Below, piece by piece: positions 8,486 to 15,289 of a DNA stretch of 42,513 nt. The stretch spans positions 1-42,513 of the forward strand of contig WQVC01000012.1 of the NCBI GenBank assembly GCA_009781765.1, read 5' to 3'. Both the position numbers and the translations under genes were made by a program. Each line of letters starts with the position of its first letter. Positions within the stretch are counted from its first letter, which is position 1. A model generated the notes under the pieces. It did no database searches. It was not told where the DNA came from and was given only the letters and a program-made list of their open reading frames with translations. Source of the stretch: Defluviitaleaceae bacterium (GTDB lineage Bacteria; Bacillota; Clostridia; Lachnospirales; WQUN01).

Positions 8486-8529
8486 AAAAAACCAACTGCG
8501 GATGCACCTCCAATAAGTTGGTTTTTTTT
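8486..8529 (+). terminator. Intrinsic terminator after the BlaI-M56-peptide operon
   Basis: ACCAACT (8491-8497) pairs with AGTTGGT (8516-8522), with A/T pairs extending the stem, and a run of eight T follows. It is A-rich on the left, so it can also serve the leftward gene at 8546. Confidence 0.85.
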
Positions 8530-8545
8530 GTTGCAGCGGTTTGTG

Positions 8546-8761
8546 TTAGTTTTTTAATTGCGCTTGAAGTTTCATTATCAGTTCCGCTTGCGCAGCGGCT
8601 TGTTCAGCGAGTTCAGCAAGTTCAGCATCTTTTTCCGCAACTATTCCTGCAACCACGCCCTGCCAATGCTCGTTTAACTTTCGCTCCGCATTGTAAATCG
8701 CCTGTGCTTCGTCATGCCGCGCTTTAGAGCGCACTCGTTCCATTTCTGAGTCGTATTTCAC
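8546..8761 (-). CDS. Short coiled-coil hypothetical protein
   Basis: This is a 71-residue, charged, all-helical protein from GTG 8761, with a GGAAGGTG ribosome site about 7 bases upstream. KARHDEAQAIYNAERK and alternating E/A/L residues (AELAELAEQAAAQ) suggest a coiled coil. The pattern resembles the C-terminal tails of Rpn/PD-(D/E)XK nuclease-transposase proteins, so it may be a fragment of one. The GTG overlaps the stop of the small frame at 8758-8826. Function unknown. Confidence 0.45.
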   Translation of the reverse strand: MKYDSEMERVRSKARHDEAQAIYNAERKLNEHWQGVVAGIVAEKDAELAELAEQAAAQAELIMKLQAQLKN

Positions 8762-8826
8762 CGGTCGTCACCTTCCAACGATGCTATCAAGTCTTCCGCA
8801 TTATCGAAAACAGGCTGCGCCCCCAC
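8758..8826 (-). pseudogene. 22-residue antitoxin-like tail
   Basis: A frame from GTG 8826, directly after the oxidoreductase stop, encodes 22 residues including PVFDNAEDLIASLEGDD. This resembles the C-terminal helix of RelB/DinJ-type antitoxins (a DS/DN-x-E-x-L-x-x-x-L pattern). No N-terminal half is present, so it would be a remnant. It overlaps the next start by one base pair step (GGTGA), so it may be read together with the gene at 8546. Confidence 0.25.
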
Positions 8827-8829
8827 TCT

Positions 8830-9921
8830 TTATGCGTCCTTTCGCACAATTCCCTTTGCCTTCTCGGCAATCATTTGCGCCTTTACGCAAAGCTCTGCCG
8901 CTTTAAATGTATGTTCCTGCGTCATGGCGTTGTCGGTGCGATTCAGGCAGTCCAAAATCAACTCCCCGAAGAAGGGATGCCCCACGTTGCCCTCGCAGTC
9001 GATGTACTCCTCGGTGTGCTTGTTTGCCAGGTATAAATGTCCGCCGCGCTTCGAGCGGGCGATGTCGGCATACTTGCGAAGCTCGATATACCCGTCCGTT
9101 CCGAGAATAAACATGCGTCCGTCGCCCCACGTGCAAAGCCCGTCGGGGGTGAACCAGTCTACGCGAAAATACCCGGTTGTGCCGTTGTCGCCGCGAAGAG
9201 TGCAGTCGCCAAAGTCATCAAGCCCGGGATATTTCGGGTTATTATAATTCTCTATTTGCGCGGCAACAATTTCCGCATCTTTCGAGCCGGTGTAATATAA
9301 AAACTGCTCAATTTGATGCGAGCCGATGTCGCATAAAATGCCGCCGTATTTCTCGCGCTCAAAAAACCACGCGGGGCGATAATGAAAGCCCGCACGATGC
9401 GGCCCCATGCCGAGCGTTTGCACAACGCGCCCGATTGCACCTTCTTCAATCAACTGCCCGGCGTAAACCGCCGCCTCAACGTGCAACCTCTCGGAATAAT
9501 ACACGGCAAAAATTTTGCCGGTTTTTTTCACGGCGGCCTTTGCGTCGGCAAGCTGCTCAAGAGTTGTGAGCGGAGCTTTGTCGGTAAAGTAGTCCTTGTC
9601 CGCCGCCATAACGCGAAGCCCCAACGGGCAACGCTCGCTGGCGATATTCGCGCTTGTTACAAGCCGAACCTCGGCATCCTGCAACACCTCTTCTTCCGAG
9701 CGCGCTGCTTTCGCCCCGGGGTATTGCGCCAAATAACGCTCAACTTTTGCGGGGTCGGGGTCGTAAATCCATTTCAGCGTTGCGCCGGCCTCGATTAAGC
9801 CGTTGCACTGCCCGCCGATGTGTCCGTGGTCAAGCCCTACCGCCGCGAAAACAAATTCGCCGGGCTTAACCACGGGATTCGGCTTGCCCTTGGGGGCATA
9901 GTTCATTCCGCTTTCTGCCAT
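8830..9921 (-). CDS. Gfo/Idh/MocA-family oxidoreductase
   Basis: The product has 363 residues. AGGTGA lies 6 bases before ATG 9921. An N-terminal Rossmann domain starts with FVFAAVGLDHGHIGGQ (about 27-43), an unusual version of the GxGxxG loop. TDKAPLTT (about 122-129) takes the place of the EKPxA/T motif, with Lys kept. The C-terminal substrate domain has GGILCDIGSHQIEQFLYYTG (about 204-223), with the catalytic-type D/H pair. These enzymes oxidise or reduce sugars, inositols or their derivatives with NAD(P). No transporter or partner gene is adjacent, so the substrate is unknown. It appears to be a one-gene unit with its own promoter. Confidence 0.88.
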   Translation of the reverse strand: MAESGMNYAPKGKPNPVVKPGEFVFAAVGLDHGHIGGQCNGLIEAGATLKWIYDPDPAKVERYLAQYPGAKAARSEEEVLQDAEVRLVTSANIASERCPLGLRVMAADKDYFTDKAPLTTLEQLADAKAAVKKTGKIFAVYYSERLHVEAAVYAGQLIEEGAIGRVVQTLGMGPHRAGFHYRPAWFFEREKYGGILCDIGSHQIEQFLYYTGSKDAEIVAAQIENYNNPKYPGLDDFGDCTLRGDNGTTGYFRVDWFTPDGLCTWGDGRMFILGTDGYIELRKYADIARSKRGGHLYLANKHTEEYIDCEGNVGHPFFGELILDCLNRTDNAMTQEHTFKAAELCVKAQMIAEKAKGIVRKDA

Positions 9922-9948
9922 AAAATCACCTCATAATGATATGAAATG

Positions 9949-9977
9949 ATTATAAATTAACCGTAATGCTAACGCAA
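9949..9977 (-). promoter_or_regulatory. Promoter of the Gfo/Idh oxidoreductase gene
   Basis: On the minus strand TTGCGT (9977-9972), 17 bases, TATAAT (9954-9949). The start codon is 28 bases downstream of the -10. Confidence 0.6.
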
Positions 9978-10060
9978 ATTGCGCGAGTGCTTGTAAATGA
10001 TTCATCTTTACGGGAGATTTATTTATGCATATAATGGACCACAGAAAGGATGCGATGATA

Positions 10061-10333
10061 ATGGCACAAGTATTAGTAAATTTCAGAATGGACGAGGACT
10101 TGAAAAAGTCAATGGAACAAACATGTCACTCATTGGGATTGAATATGACTACCGCGTTTACAATCTTTGCAAAAAAGATGAGCCGCGAACAACGCATACC
10201 TTTTGAGGTGTCTGTTGACCCGTTCTACAGCGAACGTAACATGACGGCGATTGATGAAGCCGCTCGACAAATTGAGCGCGGGCAAACAGTAGTGAAAACA
10301 ATGGCCGAATTAGAGGCTATGGAGAATGGGTAA
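10061..10333 (+). CDS. RelB/DinJ-family antitoxin without a toxin
   Basis: This is a 90-residue protein. AQVLVNFRMDEDLKKSME is the ribbon-helix-helix strand and first helix; LGLNMTTAFTIFAKKM is the second helix. Both match RelB/DinJ antitoxins that autoregulate and neutralise RelE/YafQ toxins. ATG 10055 is an alternative start; the AAAGGA site (10045-10050) is close to one and far from the other. The expected toxin gene does not follow: after 10333 there are only about 80 bases before a terminator, with at most a 15-codon frame. So it is an orphan antitoxin, or its toxin was lost. Confidence 0.85.
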   Translation: MAQVLVNFRMDEDLKKSMEQTCHSLGLNMTTAFTIFAKKMSREQRIPFEVSVDPFYSERNMTAIDEAARQIERGQTVVKTMAELEAMENG

Positions 10334-10415
10334 GCTGACTTTTGCCGAACAGGGGCCATTATGATGATTGACGTTTTTAAGGAACACGCCCCGGAACAGA
10401 AATTTTGAAAACAGA

Positions 10416-10457
10416 AAAACAGAGTAAACCCTTTGCAAAAAAAGTTTACTCTGTTTT
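10416..10457. terminator. Bidirectional terminator between antitoxin and protease genes
   Basis: A 14-bp perfect stem: 10416-10429 pairs with 10444-10457 (AAAACAGAGTAAAC and its complement). It lies between convergent genes and has A/T runs on both sides. Confidence 0.8.
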
Positions 10458-10484
10458 GTAGGACAGTTCAATCGTCAGAATGGC

Positions 10485-11870
10485 TTATGACGGCGTAACC
10501 CTTAACGCATCCATAATTTGAACGATATGGCTGAATGCGGATATAGTGTCGGAAGTGGGGCTGGTGCGGGCAGCAGTGCGACCGATATGGATTCCTGCGG
10601 GCGCACGGGTGGCTGTACAAAGTATTATTCCGCCACTATCACCGGATGCGCTCAGATACCAAGCCAAAATGGTCGGAACCGGTCCGACAGAACCGTTAAA
10701 AATATGATGCAAATAATCTATTCGACCGGATGAAGTTACCGGTGAACCGGTACCGCCTTGGCTGAACCGTGTTACAGTTTGACCTTCAGCAGGATTTCGC
10801 ATTATACCGCTTGCGACGTTGAACGATGTATCTGCTACATTTGTGTTGACTATCGAATTAGGTGGCATTACCGCAACAAAAGCAGAATCTGTAGCAGCAC
10901 TCACCTCACGAACAGGCCCGATTCTTCTGCTGCCCGTAATTTGACCAAAATAGAAATTATCACCTATCCGCAAGTGAGGAACAGGGGTCGGCAGGCTAAG
11001 ATTCCCGTGCATGGTTGTAACGAATCCCATTTCTCCGGTTCTTGCCATTGTTGCCCGAAAGCCCATGGACTGCCTGGCATTGGGTGAGCGCAAAACAGCA
11101 TTGCCCGGTCGCACGGTTATATGATTAAGGGGTTGTATATAATCTTGTTCAAAGACGTAAGCCGAAATCGGTTCGTAGCAAAGATTAGGGTCATAAGCAA
11201 GCACCTCAATGAAAACTATTGCCGAGTGCGACACAACTGCCGATTCAAATAATTGCACATTCTCGATACCGGCATCTCGCAGGTAAACGCTAACTAAATT
11301 TTGGGTAGTGTTTACTCCCGCGGAGCAAATATTTGCAACGACAGGACACTCCTCATCTTGCCAATTTTCTAACAAGAAATTAAAAATGGCTTGATGAACA
11401 TCCAACAACTCTGTATGCGAATATTCAACAAACCTGACGGCAACATTTGCGGTACGCCCGAGTGCAAGCATATCTTCCGCTCCCGTGGATTCGCCCACGA
11501 CCAACATAACCAAATGCCCGTCTTCGTCTACATATATTCCGCCAAATGATTCGGGATACATAATTTCCCCGGCTCTGCTCACGGGAAATGATTCCCGAAT
11601 AAGGTCTGCGGCCGCCATTGCTGTCATTTGATTGTTAATGAAGTCCTCCCCGAGAACTTCAAGGGCATGTGCATTAAATTCCGCTTGAAATTCAGGACAG
11701 GCAAGCAAATCATCCACAAAGAGAATTTCTTCGAAATCCGCTTCCGGTTCGACATAACTACTTGCGAGATGTTCATGCTGCTCGACAGCTCCGCTAACCG
11801 AAATCAATGCCGCTACCCCAATTGTCATAACGAGTGCCAAAATTAAACAAACCAATTTCTTTGTACGCAT
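10485..11870 (-). CDS. Secreted chymotrypsin-like (S1) serine protease
   Basis: The product has 461 residues. ACAGGAGG lies 7 bases before ATG 11870. Residues 1-28 are a signal peptide. Residues 30-245 would be a propeptide or N-terminal domain without recognised motifs. The protease domain starts near 255. Proposed triad: H288 in GFVTTMHGN (the GFxTAGHC region of alpha-lytic/streptogrisin enzymes), D328 in ATDSAFVAV, and S412 in SGDSGG. The Cys after His is missing, which is fine for this group. The mix of a long pro-region and an S1E-like catalytic part suggests an exported, self-activating protease. A terminator-like hairpin and a short ORF upstream suggest leader control. Confidence 0.85.
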   Translation of the reverse strand: MRTKKLVCLILALVMTIGVAALISVSGAVEQHEHLASSYVEPEADFEEILFVDDLLACPEFQAEFNAHALEVLGEDFINNQMTAMAAADLIRESFPVSRAGEIMYPESFGGIYVDEDGHLVMLVVGESTGAEDMLALGRTANVAVRFVEYSHTELLDVHQAIFNFLLENWQDEECPVVANICSAGVNTTQNLVSVYLRDAGIENVQLFESAVVSHSAIVFIEVLAYDPNLCYEPISAYVFEQDYIQPLNHITVRPGNAVLRSPNARQSMGFRATMARTGEMGFVTTMHGNLSLPTPVPHLRIGDNFYFGQITGSRRIGPVREVSAATDSAFVAVMPPNSIVNTNVADTSFNVASGIMRNPAEGQTVTRFSQGGTGSPVTSSGRIDYLHHIFNGSVGPVPTILAWYLSASGDSGGIILCTATRAPAGIHIGRTAARTSPTSDTISAFSHIVQIMDALRVTPS

Positions 11871-11903
11871 AATCGTACCTCCTGTTAAATTATATTTTGA
11901 TTG

Positions 11904-11939
11904 TCACGTGCGTTTCATCATTTTTTCTTCGTCGGGCAT
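11904..11939 (-). CDS. 11-codon upstream ORF before the S1 protease
   Basis: ATG 11939 follows an exceptional ribosome site (AGGAGGGGGG) and encodes MPDEEKMMKRT, stopping at TGA 11906-11904. It lies in the leader of the S1 protease gene, 34 bases before the protease start. It may be a leader peptide for translational control, or a remnant. Confidence 0.4.
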   Translation of the reverse strand: MPDEEKMMKRT

Positions 11940-11975
11940 CCCCCCTCCTGTTGTTTATTTTTGCTTTGCACGAAC

Positions 11976-12014
11976 ACAAAAAGACCGCTCTCAATTAAAG
12001 CAAAGAACGACCTT
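11976..12014 (-). terminator. Terminator/attenuator upstream of the S1 protease
   Basis: On the minus strand 12014-12004 pairs with 11991-11981 over 11 positions, counting three G-U pairs, followed by five T. It could end a transcript from the right or attenuate the protease operon. Confidence 0.5.
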
Positions 12015-12070
12015 TATTATGTATCTGCTGCACTTTTGGGGTCGGCAAAGCCGCAAGTGGCAACGCTACC

Positions 12071-12092
12071 GCTTGCTTGCTTGCTTGCTTGC
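12071..12092. repeat. (GCTT)n simple repeat
   Basis: Five tandem GCTT units plus GC. Tracts of 4-bp units are slippage-prone. It is not inside a gene I accept, so phase variation cannot be claimed. Confidence 0.8.
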
Positions 12093-12190
12093 CGAGCATC
12101 GCATGACGTAACGCATTTGTCAAGCCCCTTTGTGCAGCCATTTTTTCGAACAAAGCACTTAGCGTAATATACCACTTCATTTTACAGTTT

Positions 12191-12218
12191 AACATCCACA
12201 ATTTGTATATTTTTGCCG
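12191..12218. repeat. 28-bp exact repeat, copy 1
   Basis: The 28 bases from AACATCCACAATTTG to TTTTTGCCG are identical to 33247-33274, 21 kb away, in the same orientation. Flanks differ on both sides. The sequence is A/T-rich inside and not palindromic. Confidence 0.9.
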
Positions 12219-12268
12219 CCTCGCCGCCTTCACGGTTCTCACGGTCGTTCGCTGTAAAATAAAATTTA

Positions 12269-12328
12269 AAGCGAGCAAAAACATGCCGTAAAGGGAAAAT
12301 TCCCCTTGCGGAACGCCTTTGCTCGCTT
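12269..12328. repeat. 60-base palindromic element
   Basis: Outer arms of 11 bp (AAGCGAGCAAA at 12269-12279 and its complement at 12318-12328) enclose a second stem around GGGAA/TTCCC (12292-12304). It is a REP- or MITE-like hairpin with no T-run, so it is not an obvious terminator. Confidence 0.7.
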
Positions 12329-12700
12329 CGCGATATGTGGTTTGCTTGATTCGTTTTTCTAAGTAACCGAAGCCCCGGGAAACTTCGGCGGGTTGCCGCA
12401 ACGGGCGAAAGGTGTGCACACGGGTGACAACGTTCGGGTCGGCCGAGTCCGAACGTGTCGCCCCCTTTCAAGCGATGCGGCGGGCGGTGCGGGTGGTACG
12501 GTGAAGCATGGTATTGCGGTGTTACAAGGTGCAACCTTTTTTACAGCGGCTTCGGCACGGCTCGGTGCGGTCAGTTTCGGGGCGAACCCCTTCCTGAGAT
12601 GGCAAACACGTCCTTTGGCATGGAAGCGACTGTGTGATTTCTCGGTTGCAGGGCAAGTATATCCCAAGCGTCATACCATGATATCCGGAACGGTTCTGAG

Positions 12701-12731
12701 AAAAATTCCAGGAAAATTTCCTGGAATTTTT
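12701..12731. repeat. 31-bp perfect palindrome
   Basis: Two 15-base arms (AAAAATTCCAGGAAA and complement) around one central A. The one-base centre makes an RNA hairpin unlikely to work as a normal terminator; cruciform or dimer-binding roles are possible. Confidence 0.85.
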
Positions 12732-12756
12732 CCCGGTTATGCAATCTGATGACATC

Positions 12757-12837
12757 AAAAAAATCGCGCTTACGCGCGATTTTTTAGTTTTTGCCCCGCT
12801 TTTTTAAAAAGCGGGTGGGGTTCGGGGCAACGCCCCG
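12757..12837. repeat. Modular hairpin composite, order A-B-C
   Basis: Module A: ATCGCGC/GCGCGAT stem flanked by A and T runs (12757-12785). Module B: CCCGCTTTTT/AAAAAGCGGG (12795-12815). Module C: CGGGGC/GCCCCG (12823-12837). It sits just past the 3' end of the SPOCS-LysM gene. Module A with its T-run could work as that gene's terminator. Confidence 0.85.
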
Positions 12838-12856
12838 AGAACTGATTATCGTACTC

Positions 12857-14413
12857 CTACACGCCTCGCTTCAATATAAGCAGTTTTTGTCCGCCGGCTA
12901 ACTTGCCCGAGCTGTCGATTTCGTTTACGGCCAAAAGCTCGTCGATGGGTGTGTTGAACCGCTTGGCAATTTTCCACAAGTTGTCGTCGTTTTGCACGAT
13001 GTAAACGGTCATGGAGGCTTGATTTGCCAAAGCGGAGGGGTCAATTTCGTTAAATTCGATGTCGCGGATAATTCGTGTTTCTTCCTGCTCAACAACTCGC
13101 GTGCCGAAGGTCAAAAGAAAACGCGCCTCGGTTTCGCGGGGAGAAAGCATACTGAATGTAATGTGGTCGATTGACACATTGACGTCAACGGACATATCGG
13201 GAGTCGCGCCTTTCGCCTCAATCACCTGCCGATACGGAATCACCGTGCGGAACGACGCAAGAGGCGTCACGTCAGATTCTGCCACGTAAAGAATGTCGGT
13301 GTTAATTGCGCCTTCAACAACGATTTTGTCGTCGATAATTTTAATGTCGTCGATGTGCGCGTGGCCTTTAACGCGGAAAACCTGCAAAATATCGGGCGTA
13401 CCTGTTGCGAGGGTTACAACCTCCTTGACCGGCGTTTGATTGCGATTCATGCACACAAGCCGCGGATAACGCACAACGGTTTTTGAAAGCGTGAGGTTCG
13501 TGTTGATAATGTAGGCGTCCTCCAAAACGGGAAACGTTTCCGTCGAGTACACTTTCATTTCCGCGCCCACAGTAATTTCCGCTTCGAGAACGCGGTCTTC
13601 GCCGTCATCGTCGGGACGAACGGCAACTCTGCATTCCAAAATTTGAAGCGACACGTCCGCGACCATATCGTCGCGTGCGCCGGGTACGTCAACCGGTCCG
13701 TTAAACGGCAGCTCGCTTTCAACGAACTCGATTAACGACGCCTCGCCGGCATACAGCGTTGTGAGCGCGATTGCGCCGGAAATATTAACACGTCCGTTTG
13801 CAATGCGCGCATCCTGATTTGTAATTCCGGCAGTAACCTGCAAAATTTCGCGTACATTCGGCTTCGACCCGGGCAGAACAAGTTGCTCGTTTACAACAAA
13901 TTTATCTGTGCGGGTGTCAACGGTGCGGTTCAGGTTCATGTCGGTTTTGAGAAGCTGATTGTCGGGAACATCGCTGATATGTACAACCATTTCGTGAGCG
14001 TCGCTGCGTTCCGCCGAAATTGTAACATTAACCGTTGCGCGATAACTGACCTTGCGGTCGTTTACAACACGATAATCAATGTTTGCGATGTTTGCCTTTG
14101 CGCGAACCCACATGCCCGGTGCAACGCCGTCGATATTTATGAAATCGTCTACGGGGCGTCCCTGCGAAATCGCATGTACGGTTTTGTCCTCGTTTTTTGC
14201 CACGTAAAGCACGGAAAGACTAAGCCTTCCCACAAAGTTTACGCGGTCTGTACCCGGCTCGGTGCGGTCGATAACCACCTGTTCCTCTGTTTGTAAAAGC
14301 AGTGCCATGTCGGGCTTAACGTCGGGTACAATCAAGTCACCCTCAAGCATAATTTGCATCGTTTCGCTTCCGACGGATTGGTCTAAAAAGACCTGTTCTC
14401 TCACGAGAGTCAT
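12857..14413 (-). CDS. SPOCS (DUF3794) and LysM domain protein
   Basis: The product has 518 residues. ATG 14413 is chosen, with AAGGAGG 11 bases upstream; it gives MTLVREQVFLDQSVG, a typical DUF3794 start. Three or more SPOCS-type repeats are seen, each with a PDVKPD/PGSKPN/TGTPDIL-type turn followed by strands (LIVPDVKPDMALLLQTE near 28; PGSKPNVREILQV near 196; TGTPDILQVF near 350). A LysM domain ends the protein (VYIVQNDDNLWKIAKRF, about 470-518). This architecture is common in Clostridia and is linked to spore coat or spore surface assembly, binding peptidoglycan through LysM. It is transcribed away from veg, 204 bases downstream of it. Confidence 0.88.
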   Translation of the reverse strand: MTLVREQVFLDQSVGSETMQIMLEGDLIVPDVKPDMALLLQTEEQVVIDRTEPGTDRVNFVGRLSLSVLYVAKNEDKTVHAISQGRPVDDFINIDGVAPGMWVRAKANIANIDYRVVNDRKVSYRATVNVTISAERSDAHEMVVHISDVPDNQLLKTDMNLNRTVDTRTDKFVVNEQLVLPGSKPNVREILQVTAGITNQDARIANGRVNISGAIALTTLYAGEASLIEFVESELPFNGPVDVPGARDDMVADVSLQILECRVAVRPDDDGEDRVLEAEITVGAEMKVYSTETFPVLEDAYIINTNLTLSKTVVRYPRLVCMNRNQTPVKEVVTLATGTPDILQVFRVKGHAHIDDIKIIDDKIVVEGAINTDILYVAESDVTPLASFRTVIPYRQVIEAKGATPDMSVDVNVSIDHITFSMLSPRETEARFLLTFGTRVVEQEETRIIRDIEFNEIDPSALANQASMTVYIVQNDDNLWKIAKRFNTPIDELLAVNEIDSSGKLAGGQKLLILKRGV

Positions 14414-14477
14414 AATAAAAAAAGCCTCCTTCACGCATCTTCGTTTTACGAAAATATATGAAGGAGGACTTAATATT

Positions 14478-14633
14478 ATGCCTATGACTTCTTGCATTGC
14501 TGTAAATTTTCGTTTCGGGGAATCGCGTCAAAACGCCTCGCTCAATGCAGAAAACTACCGGTCGCTCAGCAAGCCGCGAAACCCCTCACCGAAAATCTTG
14601 AAGAAGAAGTCCTTATTTATTCGCACAAAGTAA
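14478..14633 (+). CDS. Possible 51-residue small protein
   Basis: ATG 14478 follows AAGGAGG (14461-14467) by 10 bases, on the strand opposite SPOCS-LysM. The product is basic and polar (PMTSCIAVNF at the start, KILKKKSLFIRTK at the end) with no recognised domain. Its ribosome site is part of an inverted repeat with that of the SPOCS-LysM gene (14427-14467), so the site may be a by-product of symmetry. The 3' end overlaps veg by 17 bases. Confidence 0.3.
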   Translation: MPMTSCIAVNFRFGESRQNASLNAENYRSLSKPRNPSPKILKKKSLFIRTK

Positions 14634-14859
14634 TTTCAACCGCATTTGTTAAAACATCCGTGTAGCTGAAGGACAGTTTTCGAGAGGGACCGGGGCCGTC
14701 GTTTAACTGTACGGTGAAGATACTGGGGTAAACATTTGAAATTACCCCCTTGCTTATCACCGATTTATGGCGACCCTTATTAGTTTCAAGCCTTACCTTA
14801 CTTCCGATATTTCGCTGAATATCGTTTCTTACGTGAAAAACATCTGTTCTGTCAAACAA
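14617..14859 (-). CDS. veg: Veg-family protein
   Basis: The product has 80 residues from TTG 14859, chosen because AGAGAGG is 7 bases upstream; a GTG at 14868 overlaps that site. GSKVRLETNKGRHKSV, then GVISNVYPSIFTVQLND and FSYTDVLTNAVEITL align well with Veg (KRLTLKANGGRRKTI, ILAETYPSVFVIQ, SYADVLTETVELT). Veg is a small Bacillota protein linked to biofilm matrix gene control and spore outgrowth in Bacillus. It has a strong own promoter 70 bases upstream. Confidence 0.9.
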   Translation of the reverse strand: MFDRTDVFHVRNDIQRNIGSKVRLETNKGRHKSVISKGVISNVYPSIFTVQLNDGPGPSRKLSFSYTDVLTNAVEITLCE

Positions 14860-14928
14860 ATCAATCACCTCTCTGAAATTATTTTTACGCGCTCCCTTCA
14901 GACTACCTCCTCATCATAATTTTTTACA

Positions 14929-14957
14929 ATTATATAATAAAATTGCTGTGAAGTCAA
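14929..14957 (-). promoter_or_regulatory. Promoter of veg
   Basis: On the minus strand TTGACT (14957-14952), 17 bases, TATAAT (14934-14929). This is one of the best promoters in the window, in keeping with veg being strongly expressed in relatives. Confidence 0.8.
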
Positions 14958-14987
14958 ATTCAGGATGAAGGATGTTTTTTAAGACCT

Positions 14988-15247
14988 CGGGGCTCTGCCC
15001 CGAACCCCGGAAACTTTTGAAAAAGTTTCATCAAAACTTTATTTGAAAACGCGCTTTCGCGCGTTTTCGAAATCAATCGGTAGCTGCGCGGTTGCCGATT
15101 GATTTTGAACGTTGTTGGCGTTTGCACGAACCGGCAGAGAGTTTGCCCCTCCGCGAGAAACCCAAAATCGCGCGAGAGCGCGATTTTAATTAAAGTTTTT
15201 GTCGAACTTTTTTCAAAAAGTTCGTGGGGCGTGGGGCGAAGCCCCAC
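14988..15247. repeat. Mirror pair of modular hairpin composites around a core hairpin
   Basis: Left composite, order C-B-A: C 14988-15002, B 15011-15028 (AAACTTTT/AAAAGTTT), A 15045-15068 (GAAAACGCGC/GCGCGTTTTC). Core hairpin AATCAATCGG/CCGATTGATT at 15071-15104. Right composite, order A-B-C: A 15164-15187, B 15203-15224 (CGAACTTTTT/AAAAAGTTCG), C 15231-15247. It fills the gap between the divergent veg and wecB genes; the wecB -10-like TATAAT (15257-15262) begins 10 bases after the last module. No gene is seen in 14860-15289. Confidence 0.85.
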
Positions 15248-15289
15248 AACGCGGTGTATAATAAGGAAAAAATTTCGCGGAGGACTTAC

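Larger units (their letters stand above)
12015..12700. other. Gene-poor, hairpin-rich region
   Basis: I see no credible gene here. The longest frame (minus strand, about 179 codons, 11995-12534) lacks a ribosome site and has no recognisable domain. The stretch holds a (GCTT)5 tract (12071-12092), a 28-bp repeat shared with 33247-33274, a 60-base hairpin (12269-12328), and a GC-rich part (12360-12560) with stems such as ACGTTCGG/CCGAACGT around 12428-12455. It could hold a structured RNA or decayed genes. I could not match RNase P, tmRNA or a riboswitch by eye. Confidence 0.5.

Noticed and set aside
12071-12092. Phase-variable GCTT tract
   Set aside because: No accepted gene or promoter overlaps the tract, so slippage has no visible target.
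11995-12534. 179-codon minus-strand frame in the gene-poor region
   Set aside because: No ribosome site, low-complexity and repeat-derived content, and it includes the 28-bp repeat in a different reading frame from the one open at 33250.
12360-12560. Possible RNase P RNA, tmRNA or cobalamin riboswitch
   Set aside because: Strong GC stems exist, but none of the conserved core motifs of these RNAs was found on either strand.
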